From Nitrosovibrio sp. Nv17 (GTDB lineage: Bacteria > Pseudomonadota > Gammaproteobacteria > Burkholderiales > Nitrosomonadaceae), in NCBI RefSeq assembly GCF_900119085.1, contig NZ_FPIQ01000006.1, positions 62,001-126,000 on the forward strand: a stretch of DNA of 64,000 bases. Direction: 5' to 3'. Position 1 is the stretch's first letter; each line of letters starts with the position of its first letter. A program made the position numbers and the translations under genes. The notes beneath the pieces were generated by a model, which was not told the origin of the DNA, did no database searches, and saw only the letters and a program-made list of their open reading frames with translations. Positions 38,979 through 47,820 of this stretch are shown one piece after another.

Positions 38979-40250
38979 ATGGCTGAAACAATCGTAGCGA
39001 GCGGCAGCTCCATCGCCGTCAAGCATTACAGCGCCGCGCTCCTGGCCAACACGCTGAAGGGGGCCTCCGCCATCGAGAACCTGGTGGGGCCGGTCGAGCC
39101 GACCGCGGCGATGGAAAAGATCGCGGGACAGACCCAGCCCGGCATGCCACTGGTGCGCATCGATAACCTGGCCAAGAGCGCCGGCGACATCGTCTCGCTG
39201 GATCTGGTGGACACCATCGGCGGCGAGCCCCTGATGGGGGATGTCGACCGTGAGGGCAAGGGCAGCGCCCTGTCGTTCTCGTCCATGGACATCCGCATCG
39301 ATCTCGCCAGCAAGGTGATCGACGCGGGCGGCAGCATGTCGCAGCAGCGCACCAAGCACAACCTGCGCGAGATCGCGCTGGCCCAGCTGTCGGGCTATTT
39401 CCCGCGGCTCGATACGCAGGAATCCCTGGTGCATCTGGCCGGCGCGCGCGGTTCCCAGTCGGGTACCGACTGGACCATTCCGCTGCAGTCCAGCCCGAAG
39501 TTCGCCGAGATCATGGTCAACCCCGTGAAGGCCCCCACCTATAATCGTCATTTCGTGGTGAACGGCGCCCAGTTGACCGCAGGCGGCCAGCAGCTGGGGG
39601 CCATCGTCTCCACCGACATGCTGAAGCTGTCCCATCTGGACCTGCTGCGGCGGCGCCTGGACGACATGGATCAGCCGCTCCAGGCCGTCAGGCTGGCGGG
39701 CGACCGCGCGGCGCAGACCTCGAAGATGTGGATATTCCTGGCGACGCCGAACCAGTACTCGGTGCTGCTGACGGAGGGTTCCCTGCGGGCATTCCAGCAG
39801 AATGCGGTCAACCGCGCTGCCTACTTCGACACCCGCCATCCGCTGTTCGCCGGCGAGGTCGGCATGTGGAACGGCATCCTGGTGATCAAGAACGAGCGTG
39901 CCATCCGCTTCCTGCCGAACGAGACGACGCGGATCGTCACGGCGGCCAACGCGGCGACCGCCACCGAGACCAACCAGATCGTCAATGCGGGCCTGGCGGG
40001 CGGTTACGCCGTGGAGCGCGGCCTGCTGCTCGGCGCCCAGGCGCTGGGTGTCGCCTACGGCCGTACCCGCATTTCCGGCCTGCAGTTCGGTTGGAAGGAG
40101 CACTGGTACAACTTCGAAAGCAATCTTGAGGTCATGGGCGAGAAGGTCTGCGGCAAGGCGAAGGTGCGCCTCTCCGTCGACGACGGCACCGGCGCCAAGG
40201 TTCCGACCGACTTCGGCGTGATCGCGGTCGACTCCACCGTGCCGCTCTGA
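38979..40250 (+). CDS. Major capsid protein, N4-gp56 family
   Basis: This 423-residue coat protein matches the N4-gp56/DUF4043 family in its order of segments: an N-terminal VKHYSAALLANTL, then NLAKSAGDIVSLDLVDTIGG, GDVDREGKGSALSF and IDAGGSMSQQRTKHNLRE. A central WIFLATPNQYSVLL and LIKNERAIRF-like motif (LVIKNERAIRFL) also fit. It follows the scaffold gene by 13 bp with an AAGGA site. Its combination with a P22-like portal is a recurrent theme in podoviruses. Confidence 0.88.
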   Translation: MAETIVASGSSIAVKHYSAALLANTLKGASAIENLVGPVEPTAAMEKIAGQTQPGMPLVRIDNLAKSAGDIVSLDLVDTIGGEPLMGDVDREGKGSALSFSSMDIRIDLASKVIDAGGSMSQQRTKHNLREIALAQLSGYFPRLDTQESLVHLAGARGSQSGTDWTIPLQSSPKFAEIMVNPVKAPTYNRHFVVNGAQLTAGGQQLGAIVSTDMLKLSHLDLLRRRLDDMDQPLQAVRLAGDRAAQTSKMWIFLATPNQYSVLLTEGSLRAFQQNAVNRAAYFDTRHPLFAGEVGMWNGILVIKNERAIRFLPNETTRIVTAANAATATETNQIVNAGLAGGYAVERGLLLGAQALGVAYGRTRISGLQFGWKEHWYNFESNLEVMGEKVCGKAKVRLSVDDGTGAKVPTDFGVIAVDSTVPL

Positions 40251-40303
40251 GGCGGACGGCGGCGAGAAAGACAGGCGCGCAAACCCCCTCGTATGATACC
40301 GGC

Positions 40304-40330
40304 GGGCGGCCCACACGGGCCGCCCTTTTT
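40304..40330 (+). terminator. Intrinsic terminator after the coat gene
   Basis: A perfect 9-bp stem, GGGCGGCCC (40304-40312) with GGGCCGCCC (40317-40325), has an ACAC loop and is followed by five T. It could lower transcription after the abundant coat message. Confidence 0.85.
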
Positions 40331-40344
40331 CTTTGGAGTGCGAC

Positions 40345-40722
40345 ATGCCGCATGTGAAATACATTGGTTCCTGCGACAAGACGGACAGCATAGACCGGCT
40401 CGGCCTGCACTGGAAGCCGGGCCAGGTGAGGAACGTGACGGCCGAGGCCGCCGAGAGACTGCTGGCGTTTTCCGACACCTGGGTGCGCGAGAAGGAGGGA
40501 GTCTCGCGCCGTTCCCGGACGGGCAAGCCGGTCGGCCTGGCCGCGGAGGCGGCGACGGTCGAAGAGCCCCTGCCAGTGATCGATTTGCATGGCATGAGCA
40601 AGGAGGCCATGATCGAGTATGCCGAGCGCACCTACAACGAGCGCCTGGACCGGCGCCTCGGCGAGGATGCCGTCCGGCACAGGCTGGTCGGTCTGCTCGC
40701 GGCGCACCACGCGGCAGCCTGA
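40345..40722 (+). CDS. Small phage head protein, unknown
   Basis: This 125-residue protein begins PHVKYIGSCDKTDSIDRLGL and has WKPGQVRNVTAEAAERLL, a pattern common among short phage proteins encoded between coat and head-completion genes. A later segment LPVIDLHGMSKEAMIEYAER looks like a lipoyl- or LysM-free helical motif and gives no function. ATG 40345 follows GGAG. A head-decoration or connector role is likely from position only. Confidence 0.6.
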   Translation: MPHVKYIGSCDKTDSIDRLGLHWKPGQVRNVTAEAAERLLAFSDTWVREKEGVSRRSRTGKPVGLAAEAATVEEPLPVIDLHGMSKEAMIEYAERTYNERLDRRLGEDAVRHRLVGLLAAHHAAA

Positions 40723-40728
40723 GCGCCC

Positions 40729-41061
40729 ATGGCCTTCACCTACCAGGATGTCCTCGATCTGGCGAGGATACCGCTCAACGACGAGGACAGGGTGCGTCAT
40801 CCGGATGGCCGGCTGCTGTCGTACGCGCGCCAGGCGGTGCTGCAGATGCGGAGGCGGCGGCCGGATCTGTTCATCGGGAGGTTCGGCGATCTGCCGGATG
40901 GTACCGAGAGTGCGGGAAGCATGCTTCCCCTGCCCGCCGAATACGCGCAGCTGGTGGCGGACTACGTCACCGCCAGGGCGGAGATGGTGGACGACGAGCA
41001 CGCCGGTTCGGGCCGGGCGGCGCTGTTCATACGGCTGTACGGCATGGAGGTCGGGCCGTGA
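40729..41061 (+). CDS. Probable head-tail adaptor protein
   Basis: This 110-residue protein (TYQDVLDLARIPLNDEDRVR, YARQAVLQMRRRRPDLF, LPLPAEYAQLVADYV) resembles the short helical adaptor proteins that bind the portal in podoviruses. It is co-translated with the next gene through a GTGA overlap. Exact family not recognised. Confidence 0.6.
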   Translation: MAFTYQDVLDLARIPLNDEDRVRHPDGRLLSYARQAVLQMRRRRPDLFIGRFGDLPDGTESAGSMLPLPAEYAQLVADYVTARAEMVDDEHAGSGRAALFIRLYGMEVGP

Positions 41062-41678
41062 AGCCATGGCGCAGTTTTCATGATCTGGTGGCCCCCGATC
41101 TGCCCGGCTGCCCGCCCGAGGCGATCGATCACGCGCTGCGCCGGGCAGCCGCCGCGTTTTTCGAGCTGTCGATGGCCTGGCGATTCGACCATCCCGGCAT
41201 CGCCGTGGAAGCGGGCGTGGCGGAATATGCGCTCGTTCTTCCTGAGGATGCCGTGGCCGCCTGTGTCCTGCGTGCCGCGCTCGACGGCATGGAGATCGGC
41301 TTCGTCGTGGATGGCCACGCTCCGGCGCGGTGGGATCGGCCTGCGCCGATCCATGGGCCGGTGCGCATTTCCGGCAGCGCCACCTCAGTGAAGCTGGCGC
41401 CGGAACCTCGCGCTCCGGGCCTCCTGGCACTGGAAGTGGCGCTGAAGCCTGCCATGGCCAGCGCCGGGATCGACGATGCCCTGTTCGAGGCGTTTCGCCA
41501 GCCCATCGCGCATGGTGCCCTGGCGGAGCTGATGCTGTCGCCGGCAAAGCCCTACACCCATGCACAGCTGGCCGCGCACCACCAGCGCCGGTTCGAGGCC
41601 GGCACGGCAGCGGAGGGGCTGCGCGCCGCCCGCGGATTCGGGCGCAGCGCGCTGCGAACGTCGGTCATGGCGCGGTAA
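41058..41678 (+). CDS. Phage head-completion or tail-connector protein
   Basis: This 206-residue protein starts at GTG 41058, overlapping the previous stop, with GGAGG at good spacing. It begins KPWRSFHDLVAPDLPGCP followed by AIDHALRRAAAAFFELSMAW, a start seen in phage proteins that lie just after head adaptors. It has no membrane segment. Function is inferred from gene order. Confidence 0.6.
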   Translation: MKPWRSFHDLVAPDLPGCPPEAIDHALRRAAAAFFELSMAWRFDHPGIAVEAGVAEYALVLPEDAVAACVLRAALDGMEIGFVVDGHAPARWDRPAPIHGPVRISGSATSVKLAPEPRAPGLLALEVALKPAMASAGIDDALFEAFRQPIAHGALAELMLSPAKPYTHAQLAAHHQRRFEAGTAAEGLRAARGFGRSALRTSVMAR

Positions 41679-41695
41679 GCGAGGGGACAGCGGCA

Positions 41696-42592
41696 ATGGG
41701 ACTCAGATTCTCGAATTTCGGGCGGGCGCAGATCGGTTCCGCGCCCGAGGGCGCCACCGGCCTGCAGTTCTCGGTGGAAGCCGGCAAGGGCATTCTGTTT
41801 CCGTCTCTGGGCACCGGTGACTACTTCTACGGAACGTTCAAGGACGCGTCCGGCAACCGCGAGATCGTCAGGATCGAAGCCCGCAACGGCGACACCTTCA
41901 CCATCCCGGTGGGCGGACGGGGATTGGACGGCACCACGGCCAGGACCTGGGCAGCGGGCGACCATTTCGTAGCCGGCATCACCCGGCTGGCGCTGGAGGA
42001 ATCGCTTTCCAATCCGAATCTCGCCGCGCTGGGGTCGCTCGCGGCGTCGGCGGATACCCTGCCGTATTTTTCCGGGGCCGGCATCGCGGCGCTGACCAGC
42101 CTGAGCGGTTTTGCGAGAACCCTGCTGGATGACGCCGCTGCGGGCGAAGCGCGCGCCACGCTGGGCGCAGCTCCATCGGATCTGATTCCCGCCGGCAGCG
42201 TCATGGCCTTTTTCCAGGCGACGGCACCGGTCGGCTGGACGCAGGTCGTTGCGCATCACGACAGGGCGATGCGGATCGTGAACGGGCCGGGGGGCGGCAC
42301 GGGAGGGTCGGTAGCCTTCACCGCGGCATTCACGGTGCAGGCCGTGAACGGCGTCAATAGTGCCACGACGCTGACGGAAGCCCAGATACCTGCACATCAG
42401 CATACATTTTATATAGGTTCTGGAGCAGGTAGCGTTCTGCCAGATTACAACCCTCCCGATGGAAACAGCATGAATGCATTGGCATACACAAACTTTACTG
42501 GCGGAGGCGGTGCCCATAACCATAGCTTCACGGGCACGGCCATAGATCTGTCGGTACGATATGTCGATGCCATACTTGCGAGCAAGGACTGA
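41696..42592 (+). CDS. Short tail fibre with collar-type C-terminus
   Basis: This 298-residue protein has a virion-attachment N-terminus (LRFSNFGRAQIGSAPEGATG), a repeat-poor middle with DDAAAGEARATLGAA, and a phage tail-collar domain from about 165 (LIPAGSVMAFFQATAPVGWTQ). Near the end HQHTF and HNHSF supply His-x-His pairs like those that bind iron in trimeric fibre tips. The stretch at about 42390-42510 is poorer in G+C than the rest of the gene, suggesting an exchanged receptor tip. Confidence 0.82.
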   Translation: MGLRFSNFGRAQIGSAPEGATGLQFSVEAGKGILFPSLGTGDYFYGTFKDASGNREIVRIEARNGDTFTIPVGGRGLDGTTARTWAAGDHFVAGITRLALEESLSNPNLAALGSLAASADTLPYFSGAGIAALTSLSGFARTLLDDAAAGEARATLGAAPSDLIPAGSVMAFFQATAPVGWTQVVAHHDRAMRIVNGPGGGTGGSVAFTAAFTVQAVNGVNSATTLTEAQIPAHQHTFYIGSGAGSVLPDYNPPDGNSMNALAYTNFTGGGGAHNHSFTGTAIDLSVRYVDAILASKD

Positions 42593-42596
42593 CGTG

Positions 42597-42923
42597 ATGG
42601 ATATACGGATTGCGGATTGCCCCCTGGGCGCGAAATGCGAGGAAATCAGGATGGAAGGCACTCCCGTGCTTCATCGCTGCCCCTGGTACGTCGAGATTCG
42701 CGGCGTCGATGCGAATACGGGAAAGGAGACCGCCGACTGGGGTTGCGCCATCGCCTGGCTGCCCGCCCTCATGATCAATGCCGCCAATGAGTCGCGCAAG
42801 GGGGCGGCGGCCACCGAATCGTTCCGCAACGAGATGGCCCGGCAGGGGCGGAAGACGCGGGAAGCCATGCTGGCGCCGGGTCATCGCACGCTGCCTCATG
42901 GGGGAGCCGAGGCATGCGAGTGA
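42597..42923 (+). CDS. Small conserved-type phage protein, unknown
   Basis: This 108-residue soluble protein has five Cys (DCPLGAKCEEIR, HRCPWYVEIRG, DWGCAIAWLP, EACE), a possible metal site. It follows the fibre gene by 4 bp and overlaps the next start by 10 bp. Genes of this kind often follow fibre genes, but no role is known to me. Confidence 0.6.
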   Translation: MDIRIADCPLGAKCEEIRMEGTPVLHRCPWYVEIRGVDANTGKETADWGCAIAWLPALMINAANESRKGAAATESFRNEMARQGRKTREAMLAPGHRTLPHGGAEACE

Positions 42924-43159
42924 CGATCGTGCGGGATGACGGCGTCGTGGGAGTGGACGGCGTATTCAGGAGGATCGACTTGTCAGCGCTGCCGCCGGGC
43001 GTGCGGGCGGTGCAGTGGGATGGAATGCAAGGCCACGTCGAGTACGACGACGTGGCCAATACCCGGCTGGATACGCTGTCGGAATTCCAGTGGGCGGTGG
43101 ATCGCTGGCTGGCGGCACCCTTTCCCTTTGCGCCGTCTGGCGCCGGAGATGGCGTGTGA
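42914..43159 (+). CDS. Small phage protein after the tail fibre, unknown
   Basis: This 81-residue protein (VRDDGVVGVDGVFRRIDLSA, GVRAVQWDGMQGHVEYDDVA, FQWAVDRWLAA) matches a type of short phage protein often encoded after tail fibres. Some of these are thought to be fibre chaperones. The next feature is a terminator 22 bp after the stop. Confidence 0.65.
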   Translation: MRVTIVRDDGVVGVDGVFRRIDLSALPPGVRAVQWDGMQGHVEYDDVANTRLDTLSEFQWAVDRWLAAPFPFAPSGAGDGV

Positions 43160-43180
43160 CCAGGTGTTCGTGGGTTCATG

Positions 43181-43202
43181 AGGCCGCGCAAGCGGCCTTT
43201 TT
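43181..43202 (+). terminator. Intrinsic terminator before the repeat array
   Basis: AGGCCGC (43181-43187) pairs with GCGGCCT (43192-43198) around GCAA, followed by five T. Confidence 0.85.
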
Positions 43203-43214
43203 CATGGGAGCAGG

Positions 43215-44200
43215 GGTAGGATGGGTGGAGTGAAACGCAACCCATCAGGTAGTAACCCATCACGGAAAAAGGGTGGCAGCCCATCGTTTCCTCAAGCGGG
43301 ATTTTGATGGGTTACGCTGCGCTCCACCCATCCTACGGATGTGGCGGAAAGCGAGGTGGATTTGATGGGTTACGCTGTGCTCCACCCATCCTACGGGTGG
43401 GGCGGAAAGTGGGGGTGGATTTTGATGGGTTGCGCTGCGCTCCACCCATCCTACGGGCGGGGCGGAAAGCGGGGGTGGATTTGATGGGTTGCGCTGCGTT
43501 GATCCATCCACGGGTGGGGCGGAAAGCGGGGGTGGATTTGATGGGCTGCACTGCGCTCACCCATCCTACGGGCGGGGCGGAAAGCGGGGATGGATTTGAT
43601 GGGTTGCGCTGCGCTCACCCATCCTGCGGATGTGGCGGAAAGCGGGAGTGGACTTTGATGGGTTGCGCTGCGCTCCACCCATCCTACGGGTGGGGCGGAA
43701 AGCGGGGATGGATTTGATGGGTTGCGTTTCACTCCACCCATCCTACGGATGTGGCGGAAAGCGAGGGTGGATTTGATGGGTTGCGTTTCACTCCACCCAT
43801 CCTACGGGTGGGGCGGAAAGCAGGGATGGATTTGATGGGCTGCGCTGCGCTGGCCCATCCTGCGGATGTGGCAGAAAGCGGGGGTGGATTTTGATGGGTT
43901 GCGCTGCGCTGGCCCATCCTACGGGTGGGCGGAAAGCGGGGATGGATTTGATGGGTTACGCTGCGCTCCACCCATCCTACGGGTGGAGCGGAAAGCGGGG
44001 GTGGATTTGATGGGTTGCGCTGCGCTCACCCATCCTGCGGATGGGGTGGAAAGTGGATTTGATGGGTTACGCTGCACTCCACCCATCCTACGGATGTGGC
44101 GGAAAGCGAGGGTGGATTTGATGGGCTGCGCTGCGCTCACCCATCCACGGGTGGGGCGGAAAGCGGAGGTAGGATGGGTGGAGTGAAACGCAACCCATCA
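43215..44200. repeat. Tandem array of about 15 hairpin-forming ~60-bp units flanked by 33-bp direct repeats
   Basis: From about 43305 to 44160 a unit of 58-61 bp recurs roughly 15 times with few changes. Each copy has GATGGGTT-GCGCTGCGCTCC-ACCCATCC, whose GATGGGT and ACCCATC can form a stem. It is followed by TACGGGTGGGGCGGAAAGCG; here CCACCC and GGGTGG can pair instead. At each edge lies one inverted copy, an identical 33-bp sequence (43215-43247 and 44168-44200). No gene is supported inside. Similar single hairpins are widespread in proteobacterial genomes, but such a long tandem run inside a phage late region is unusual. Confidence 0.9.
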
Positions 44201-44271
44201 TCTCCCTGAAAATCCGTGCCGCTTTCTTTCCCCGGCAATCTTCGATGAATCTTTTTCTATGGAGGCCGGCA

Positions 44272-44445
44272 ATGACTCGATTTCGAAGAGGATACAACAG
44301 GGAAGAGGTTGCGCGGCGATACGCGGGAGCCGAGGCGGAAGCGGACAGATTTCTCGACAGGCTGCGTTATTCCCGATGGACCGCCGCGATACTGTACGGG
44401 GTGATCGCGGTGGTCATTCTTTCATTCCTGGGGAGCGTGCACTGA
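44272..44445 (+). CDS. Small single-span membrane protein
   Basis: This 57-residue protein has a charged N-terminal half (RYAGAEAEADRFLDRLRYSR) and one C-terminal transmembrane helix (WTAAILYGVIAVVILSFLG). ATG 44272 has GGAGG at ideal spacing. It is followed by another membrane protein and the endolysin, so a holin or antiholin role is possible. Confidence 0.6.
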   Translation: MTRFRRGYNREEVARRYAGAEAEADRFLDRLRYSRWTAAILYGVIAVVILSFLGSVH

Positions 44446-44446
44446 C

Positions 44447-44746
44447 ATGACGGACATGGAAAAACCCATCAAGATCGAGCGGCGGCGGGGGCCGTCCACT
44501 TCCACGCTTTCGTTCGGGGGCGTGATCGCGATCATCAGCCTGCTGGCATCCGGCGTGGCCACTTACAACGCGGTGCAGAACGACATCGCGAGCCTGAAGC
44601 GGGGAGAGCACTACCAGGAAAGGGTCAACGAGCACCTGACCGAGGAAATCCGCTCCATCCGCATCGAGCAGAGGGAAGCGGCAAAGGAGCTCAACGAGAA
44701 GCTCGACCGGATCATCGAACAATGGCCTCGCGGCAAGAGGCAGTAG
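44447..44746 (+). CDS. Membrane protein with coiled coil, candidate holin-region protein
   Basis: This 99-residue protein has one transmembrane helix near residues 20-42 (LSFGGVIAIISLLASGVAT) and a C-terminal coiled coil (HLTEEIRSIRIEQREAAKEL). It precedes the endolysin by 60 bp. The layout suits a lysis-module membrane protein, but a holin assignment is only by position. Confidence 0.6.
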   Translation: MTDMEKPIKIERRRGPSTSTLSFGGVIAIISLLASGVATYNAVQNDIASLKRGEHYQERVNEHLTEEIRSIRIEQREAAKELNEKLDRIIEQWPRGKRQ

Positions 44747-44806
44747 AAGTTCCGGCGGGTGGTCGCTCCAGGCGCTTAATCTTGCCTTTTTCCAGGATGA
44801 ACCCCC

Positions 44807-45352
44807 ATGCATGATGTTTCTCCACTCCGGGTACGTTCCGCGGTCGCGGTGATGGTGCTCGCCGCCTCGACGCTCGTGGGAATCGCCGTGCACGAAGGGT
44901 ATCGCGACGAGGCCTACATTCCGGTGGCGGGCGACGTGCCGACCATCGGCTTCGGCGCTACCGGCGGCGTGAAGATGGGCGACAGGACGACCCCGGAGCG
45001 CTCGCTGGTGCGCCTGCTCGACGAAATCGAGGGTGTGTATGCGGCCGGTGTGAAGCGCTGCGTCACGGTGCCGCTGTACCAGCACGAGTATGAGGCCTAC
45101 GTGTCGCTGGCATACAACATCGGGATCGGCGCCTTCTGCCGCAAGGCGAAGCCGGGCAGGCCTCCCAACCTGATCGACCTGATCAATGCGGGGCGCTACG
45201 AGGAAGCCTGCCAGCGCATCGAGGCCTTCAACAAGGGGCCCGATGGCAGGGGGGGCAGGAAAGTGCTGCCGGGGCTGGCGAAGCGGCGGGCGGAGGAGCG
45301 TGCCATCTGCGAGGGACGGCGGCTTGCCGAGCCGCTGGATGGCGCCGCGTGA
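44807..45352 (+). CDS. SAR endolysin (GH24 lysozyme)
   Basis: This 181-residue muramidase has an N-terminal weakly hydrophobic helix (AVAVMVLAASTLVGIAV) of signal-arrest-release type, followed directly by the active site. The catalytic Glu30 (VHEGYRDEAY), Asp43 and Thr46 (GDVPTIGFGAT) fit the GH24 triad. The SLAYNIGIGAFC segment and a C-terminal half (GLAKRRAEERAICEG) complete the fold. It would be held inactive in the membrane until depolarised by the holin. An AGGA site precedes the ATG, and the stop overlaps the next GTG start. Confidence 0.9.
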   Translation: MHDVSPLRVRSAVAVMVLAASTLVGIAVHEGYRDEAYIPVAGDVPTIGFGATGGVKMGDRTTPERSLVRLLDEIEGVYAAGVKRCVTVPLYQHEYEAYVSLAYNIGIGAFCRKAKPGRPPNLIDLINAGRYEEACQRIEAFNKGPDGRGGRKVLPGLAKRRAEERAICEGRRLAEPLDGAA

Positions 45353-47388
45353 CGGCCTTCCGCATCGCCGGTTTTTCCGGCCTCGTTCCGCGCCTGGCAC
45401 GGCAGCTGCTGGCTCCGAACCAGGCCCAGGTGGCGACGAACTGCATCCTGACCTCCGGCGACCTGCGTCCCAGGAATGCTCCCCTGCACGTTTTCACCCC
45501 TGCCATCCAGGGGGAGATACGCTCCATGTTCCGCCTGGAGAAGGACGGCAACGAGAAGTGGCTTGCATGGAATCGGGAAGTGGACGTGGCGCGCTCCCCG
45601 GTGGCGGGAAACGAATCGCAGCGGTTCTACTATACCGGCGACGGCGAGCCGCGCGTCTCGGACTACGACACGGCGACAGCGGGTGCCGGCCCCCATCCCT
45701 CTGGGTGCCATGTCCTGGGCGTGACTCCGCCCGCGGCCGCTCCCGCCGTTCTGCCTGCCGGCGGGAGCGGCGCCACCGTTTCCCGATCGTACGTATACAC
45801 CTTCGTGACGGCATGGGGAGAGGAGTCCGCGCCATCCCCCGCGTCGGCGGTGACGACCGGGCGGATCGACGATACCTGGCTGCTGTCCGGAATGGATGCG
45901 GCGCCGCCCAACGGCGGCATGGTATCCGGCGCGGTGCGCAATGCACCGGCGCCCGGCTGCGTGACCGTGGCCCTGGATACCGTCTTCGGCCTGCGCCCGG
46001 GCGAGACCGTCACCTTCGCCGCCGTGGCGGGCATGACCGACCTGAACGCGACGTTCGAGCTCGCGCGGGTCGATGCCGATACGGCCAGGGTGATCGTCAT
46101 CCTGTCCACCGGGCAGGCGTACGAATCAGGCGGTACATGGACGCGGGCCGCGCCGCACAACACGCTGGGCATGAACAAGCGCATCTACCGCACGCTGACG
46201 AGCGCGAGCGGCACCGAGTACCACTATATCGCGACGGTGACGGCGGCCACGCCGACGTATGCCGATGCCGCGAGCGAGGCCGACGCGGCACTGGGAGAAA
46301 TCCTGCCGTCCGGGGGCTGGCTGATGCCGCCCGCGGGCATGCGCGGCATCGCCATCATGGCGAATGGCATCGCCTGCGGCTTCGTCGGCAACGAGATTTG
46401 CTTCTCCGAGCCCTTCCGGCCGTACGCCTGGCCGCTCGCCTACCGCCAGACATATGACGAAGACATCGTGGCGATCGGGATCAACGGCACCACTCTGGTG
46501 GGAATGACGAAAGGCAACCCGTTCACCATCACCGGCGTGGAGCCGATGACCATGGGCGGCGGCATGGAGAAGCTGGGAGTGGCCTGGCCGTGCCTGGCCA
46601 AGCGGGGCGTGGCGGGCTTTGCCTTCGGAATGGGCTACCCCGCGCCGCAGGGTCTGGTGATCGCGGGAGGCGGATTCAGCGACGTCGTGACCAAGGATCT
46701 GTTCACGCAGAGGGAGTGGCTGGCGCTCAACCCCGGGAGCTTCATCGCGGCCTCCGCGGACAATCGCTACTATGCCGGGTACGCGGTGGACGGCAGCTCG
46801 CTCATGCTGGTGATCGACAAGGCCGAGACTGCGTCGTTCGTCAAGGTGAACCAGAGAATCACCGCCATCTGGGCCGATCCCCGCACGGGCGAACTGTACG
46901 TGGCGACGGACGGCAGGATATGCCGATGGGAAGGCGATACGGGCACGAAGCTGGCCTATGAGTGGAAAAGCAGGAAATTCATCCTGGCCGCACCGCTGAA
47001 CTGCGGCACGGCGAAAATCGATGCGGACTTCGAGATGACGGAGGAGGAACAGAGGAACGCGCGTCACGCGCGGCAGGCCATCGTCGCCTCGAACCAGGCG
47101 TTGATCGATGCCTGCGGGTTGAACGACGCCATGGCCGAGCAGCCGCTCGCGGAACACGAGGTCGGCGGGGACGGGATGCTGCCTTTGCCGCCCCTGTCCA
47201 TCGACCAGTTGCAGTTCCAGCTCTGGGCGGACGGCAGGCTCAGATTCTCGAGGCAGGTGGCCGACAGCCGGGCATTTCGACTCCCCTCCGGCTACAAGGC
47301 CGACAACCTGGAAATCGCGCTGTCCGGCAATGTGAAGGTGACGGGCGTAGTGCTGGCCGAGACGATGGATGGGCTGAAGCAAGCGTAG
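45349..47388 (+). CDS. Large phage virion protein, tail-needle/stopper region
   Basis: This 679-residue protein starts at GTG 45349, overlapping the endolysin stop. It begins FRIAGFSGLVPRLARQLLAP with NQAQVATNCILTSGDL, a start typical of phage structural proteins of this size that follow head genes. A middle part with SRSYVYTFVTAWGEESAPS looks like a fibronectin-like domain, and the end has LQFQLWADGRLRF. It is probably a tail-tube or plug component. The exact role is not recognised. Confidence 0.65.
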   Translation: MTAFRIAGFSGLVPRLARQLLAPNQAQVATNCILTSGDLRPRNAPLHVFTPAIQGEIRSMFRLEKDGNEKWLAWNREVDVARSPVAGNESQRFYYTGDGEPRVSDYDTATAGAGPHPSGCHVLGVTPPAAAPAVLPAGGSGATVSRSYVYTFVTAWGEESAPSPASAVTTGRIDDTWLLSGMDAAPPNGGMVSGAVRNAPAPGCVTVALDTVFGLRPGETVTFAAVAGMTDLNATFELARVDADTARVIVILSTGQAYESGGTWTRAAPHNTLGMNKRIYRTLTSASGTEYHYIATVTAATPTYADAASEADAALGEILPSGGWLMPPAGMRGIAIMANGIACGFVGNEICFSEPFRPYAWPLAYRQTYDEDIVAIGINGTTLVGMTKGNPFTITGVEPMTMGGGMEKLGVAWPCLAKRGVAGFAFGMGYPAPQGLVIAGGGFSDVVTKDLFTQREWLALNPGSFIAASADNRYYAGYAVDGSSLMLVIDKAETASFVKVNQRITAIWADPRTGELYVATDGRICRWEGDTGTKLAYEWKSRKFILAAPLNCGTAKIDADFEMTEEEQRNARHARQAIVASNQALIDACGLNDAMAEQPLAEHEVGGDGMLPLPPLSIDQLQFQLWADGRLRFSRQVADSRAFRLPSGYKADNLEIALSGNVKVTGVVLAETMDGLKQA

Positions 47389-47436
47389 ATTCCGGGCCTG
47401 CGCCGGGGGCAGGCGGCTTTTCAATAGGAGGACGGC

Positions 47437-47820
47437 ATGGCGAAGTGGGTGCATTCCGACGTACTGGACGGGGGGTTGAACGCGATCAGGGGCGGCGCCG
47501 CCCGCATGCTCCTGATCAAGGCATACGCGGCGGGAGACAGCTATGCCACGGTCGCCGGCAATGCCATCTGCACGATCACGATGGCTCCCGGCGATTTCAC
47601 CCTGTCCGGTGCGCCCGGCAATCCACGGGTATGCACAGTGGCCGCGAAGAGCGGCACCGCATCCGCCGGTTCCGGCCCGGCGCCGGACCTGCACATCGCC
47701 TTCACGGATGGATCTGCGAAGGTGCTGTGGGTGACCGACGAGACCAGCGACCAGGTGGTGACGGGCGGCAACACGATCGGTTTTCCGAGCATCACCTATA
47801 CCGCGAATCAGCCGATCTGA
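47437..47820 (+). CDS. Small phage structural protein, unknown
   Basis: This 127-residue protein (VHSDVLDGGLNAIRGGAARM, GNPRVCTVAAKSG, HIAFTDGSAKVLWVTDE) is of a type found in clusters of virion genes in podoviruses of this class. It is beta-rich with no signal or membrane segment. Its TGA overlaps the ATG of the next gene by one base. A small hairpin near 47396-47420 lies in the gap before it. Confidence 0.6.
   Translation: MAKWVHSDVLDGGLNAIRGGAARMLLIKAYAAGDSYATVAGNAICTITMAPGDFTLSGAPGNPRVCTVAAKSGTASAGSGPAPDLHIAFTDGSAKVLWVTDETSDQVVTGGNTIGFPSITYTANQPI

Noticed and set aside
42597..42923. Zinc-finger regulator
   Set aside because: Five Cys are present but their spacing does not form a recognised finger, and the gene lies in the tail-fibre region.
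43304..44186. Repeat-encoded proteins in the tandem array, with GLRCAPPILR-type repeats
   Set aside because: The unit length is close to 60, a multiple of three, so frames stay open on both strands by chance. Unit length also slips between 58 and 61 and breaks the frames.
43215..44200. CRISPR array
   Set aside because: Units follow each other directly without unique spacers, and no cas gene is present.
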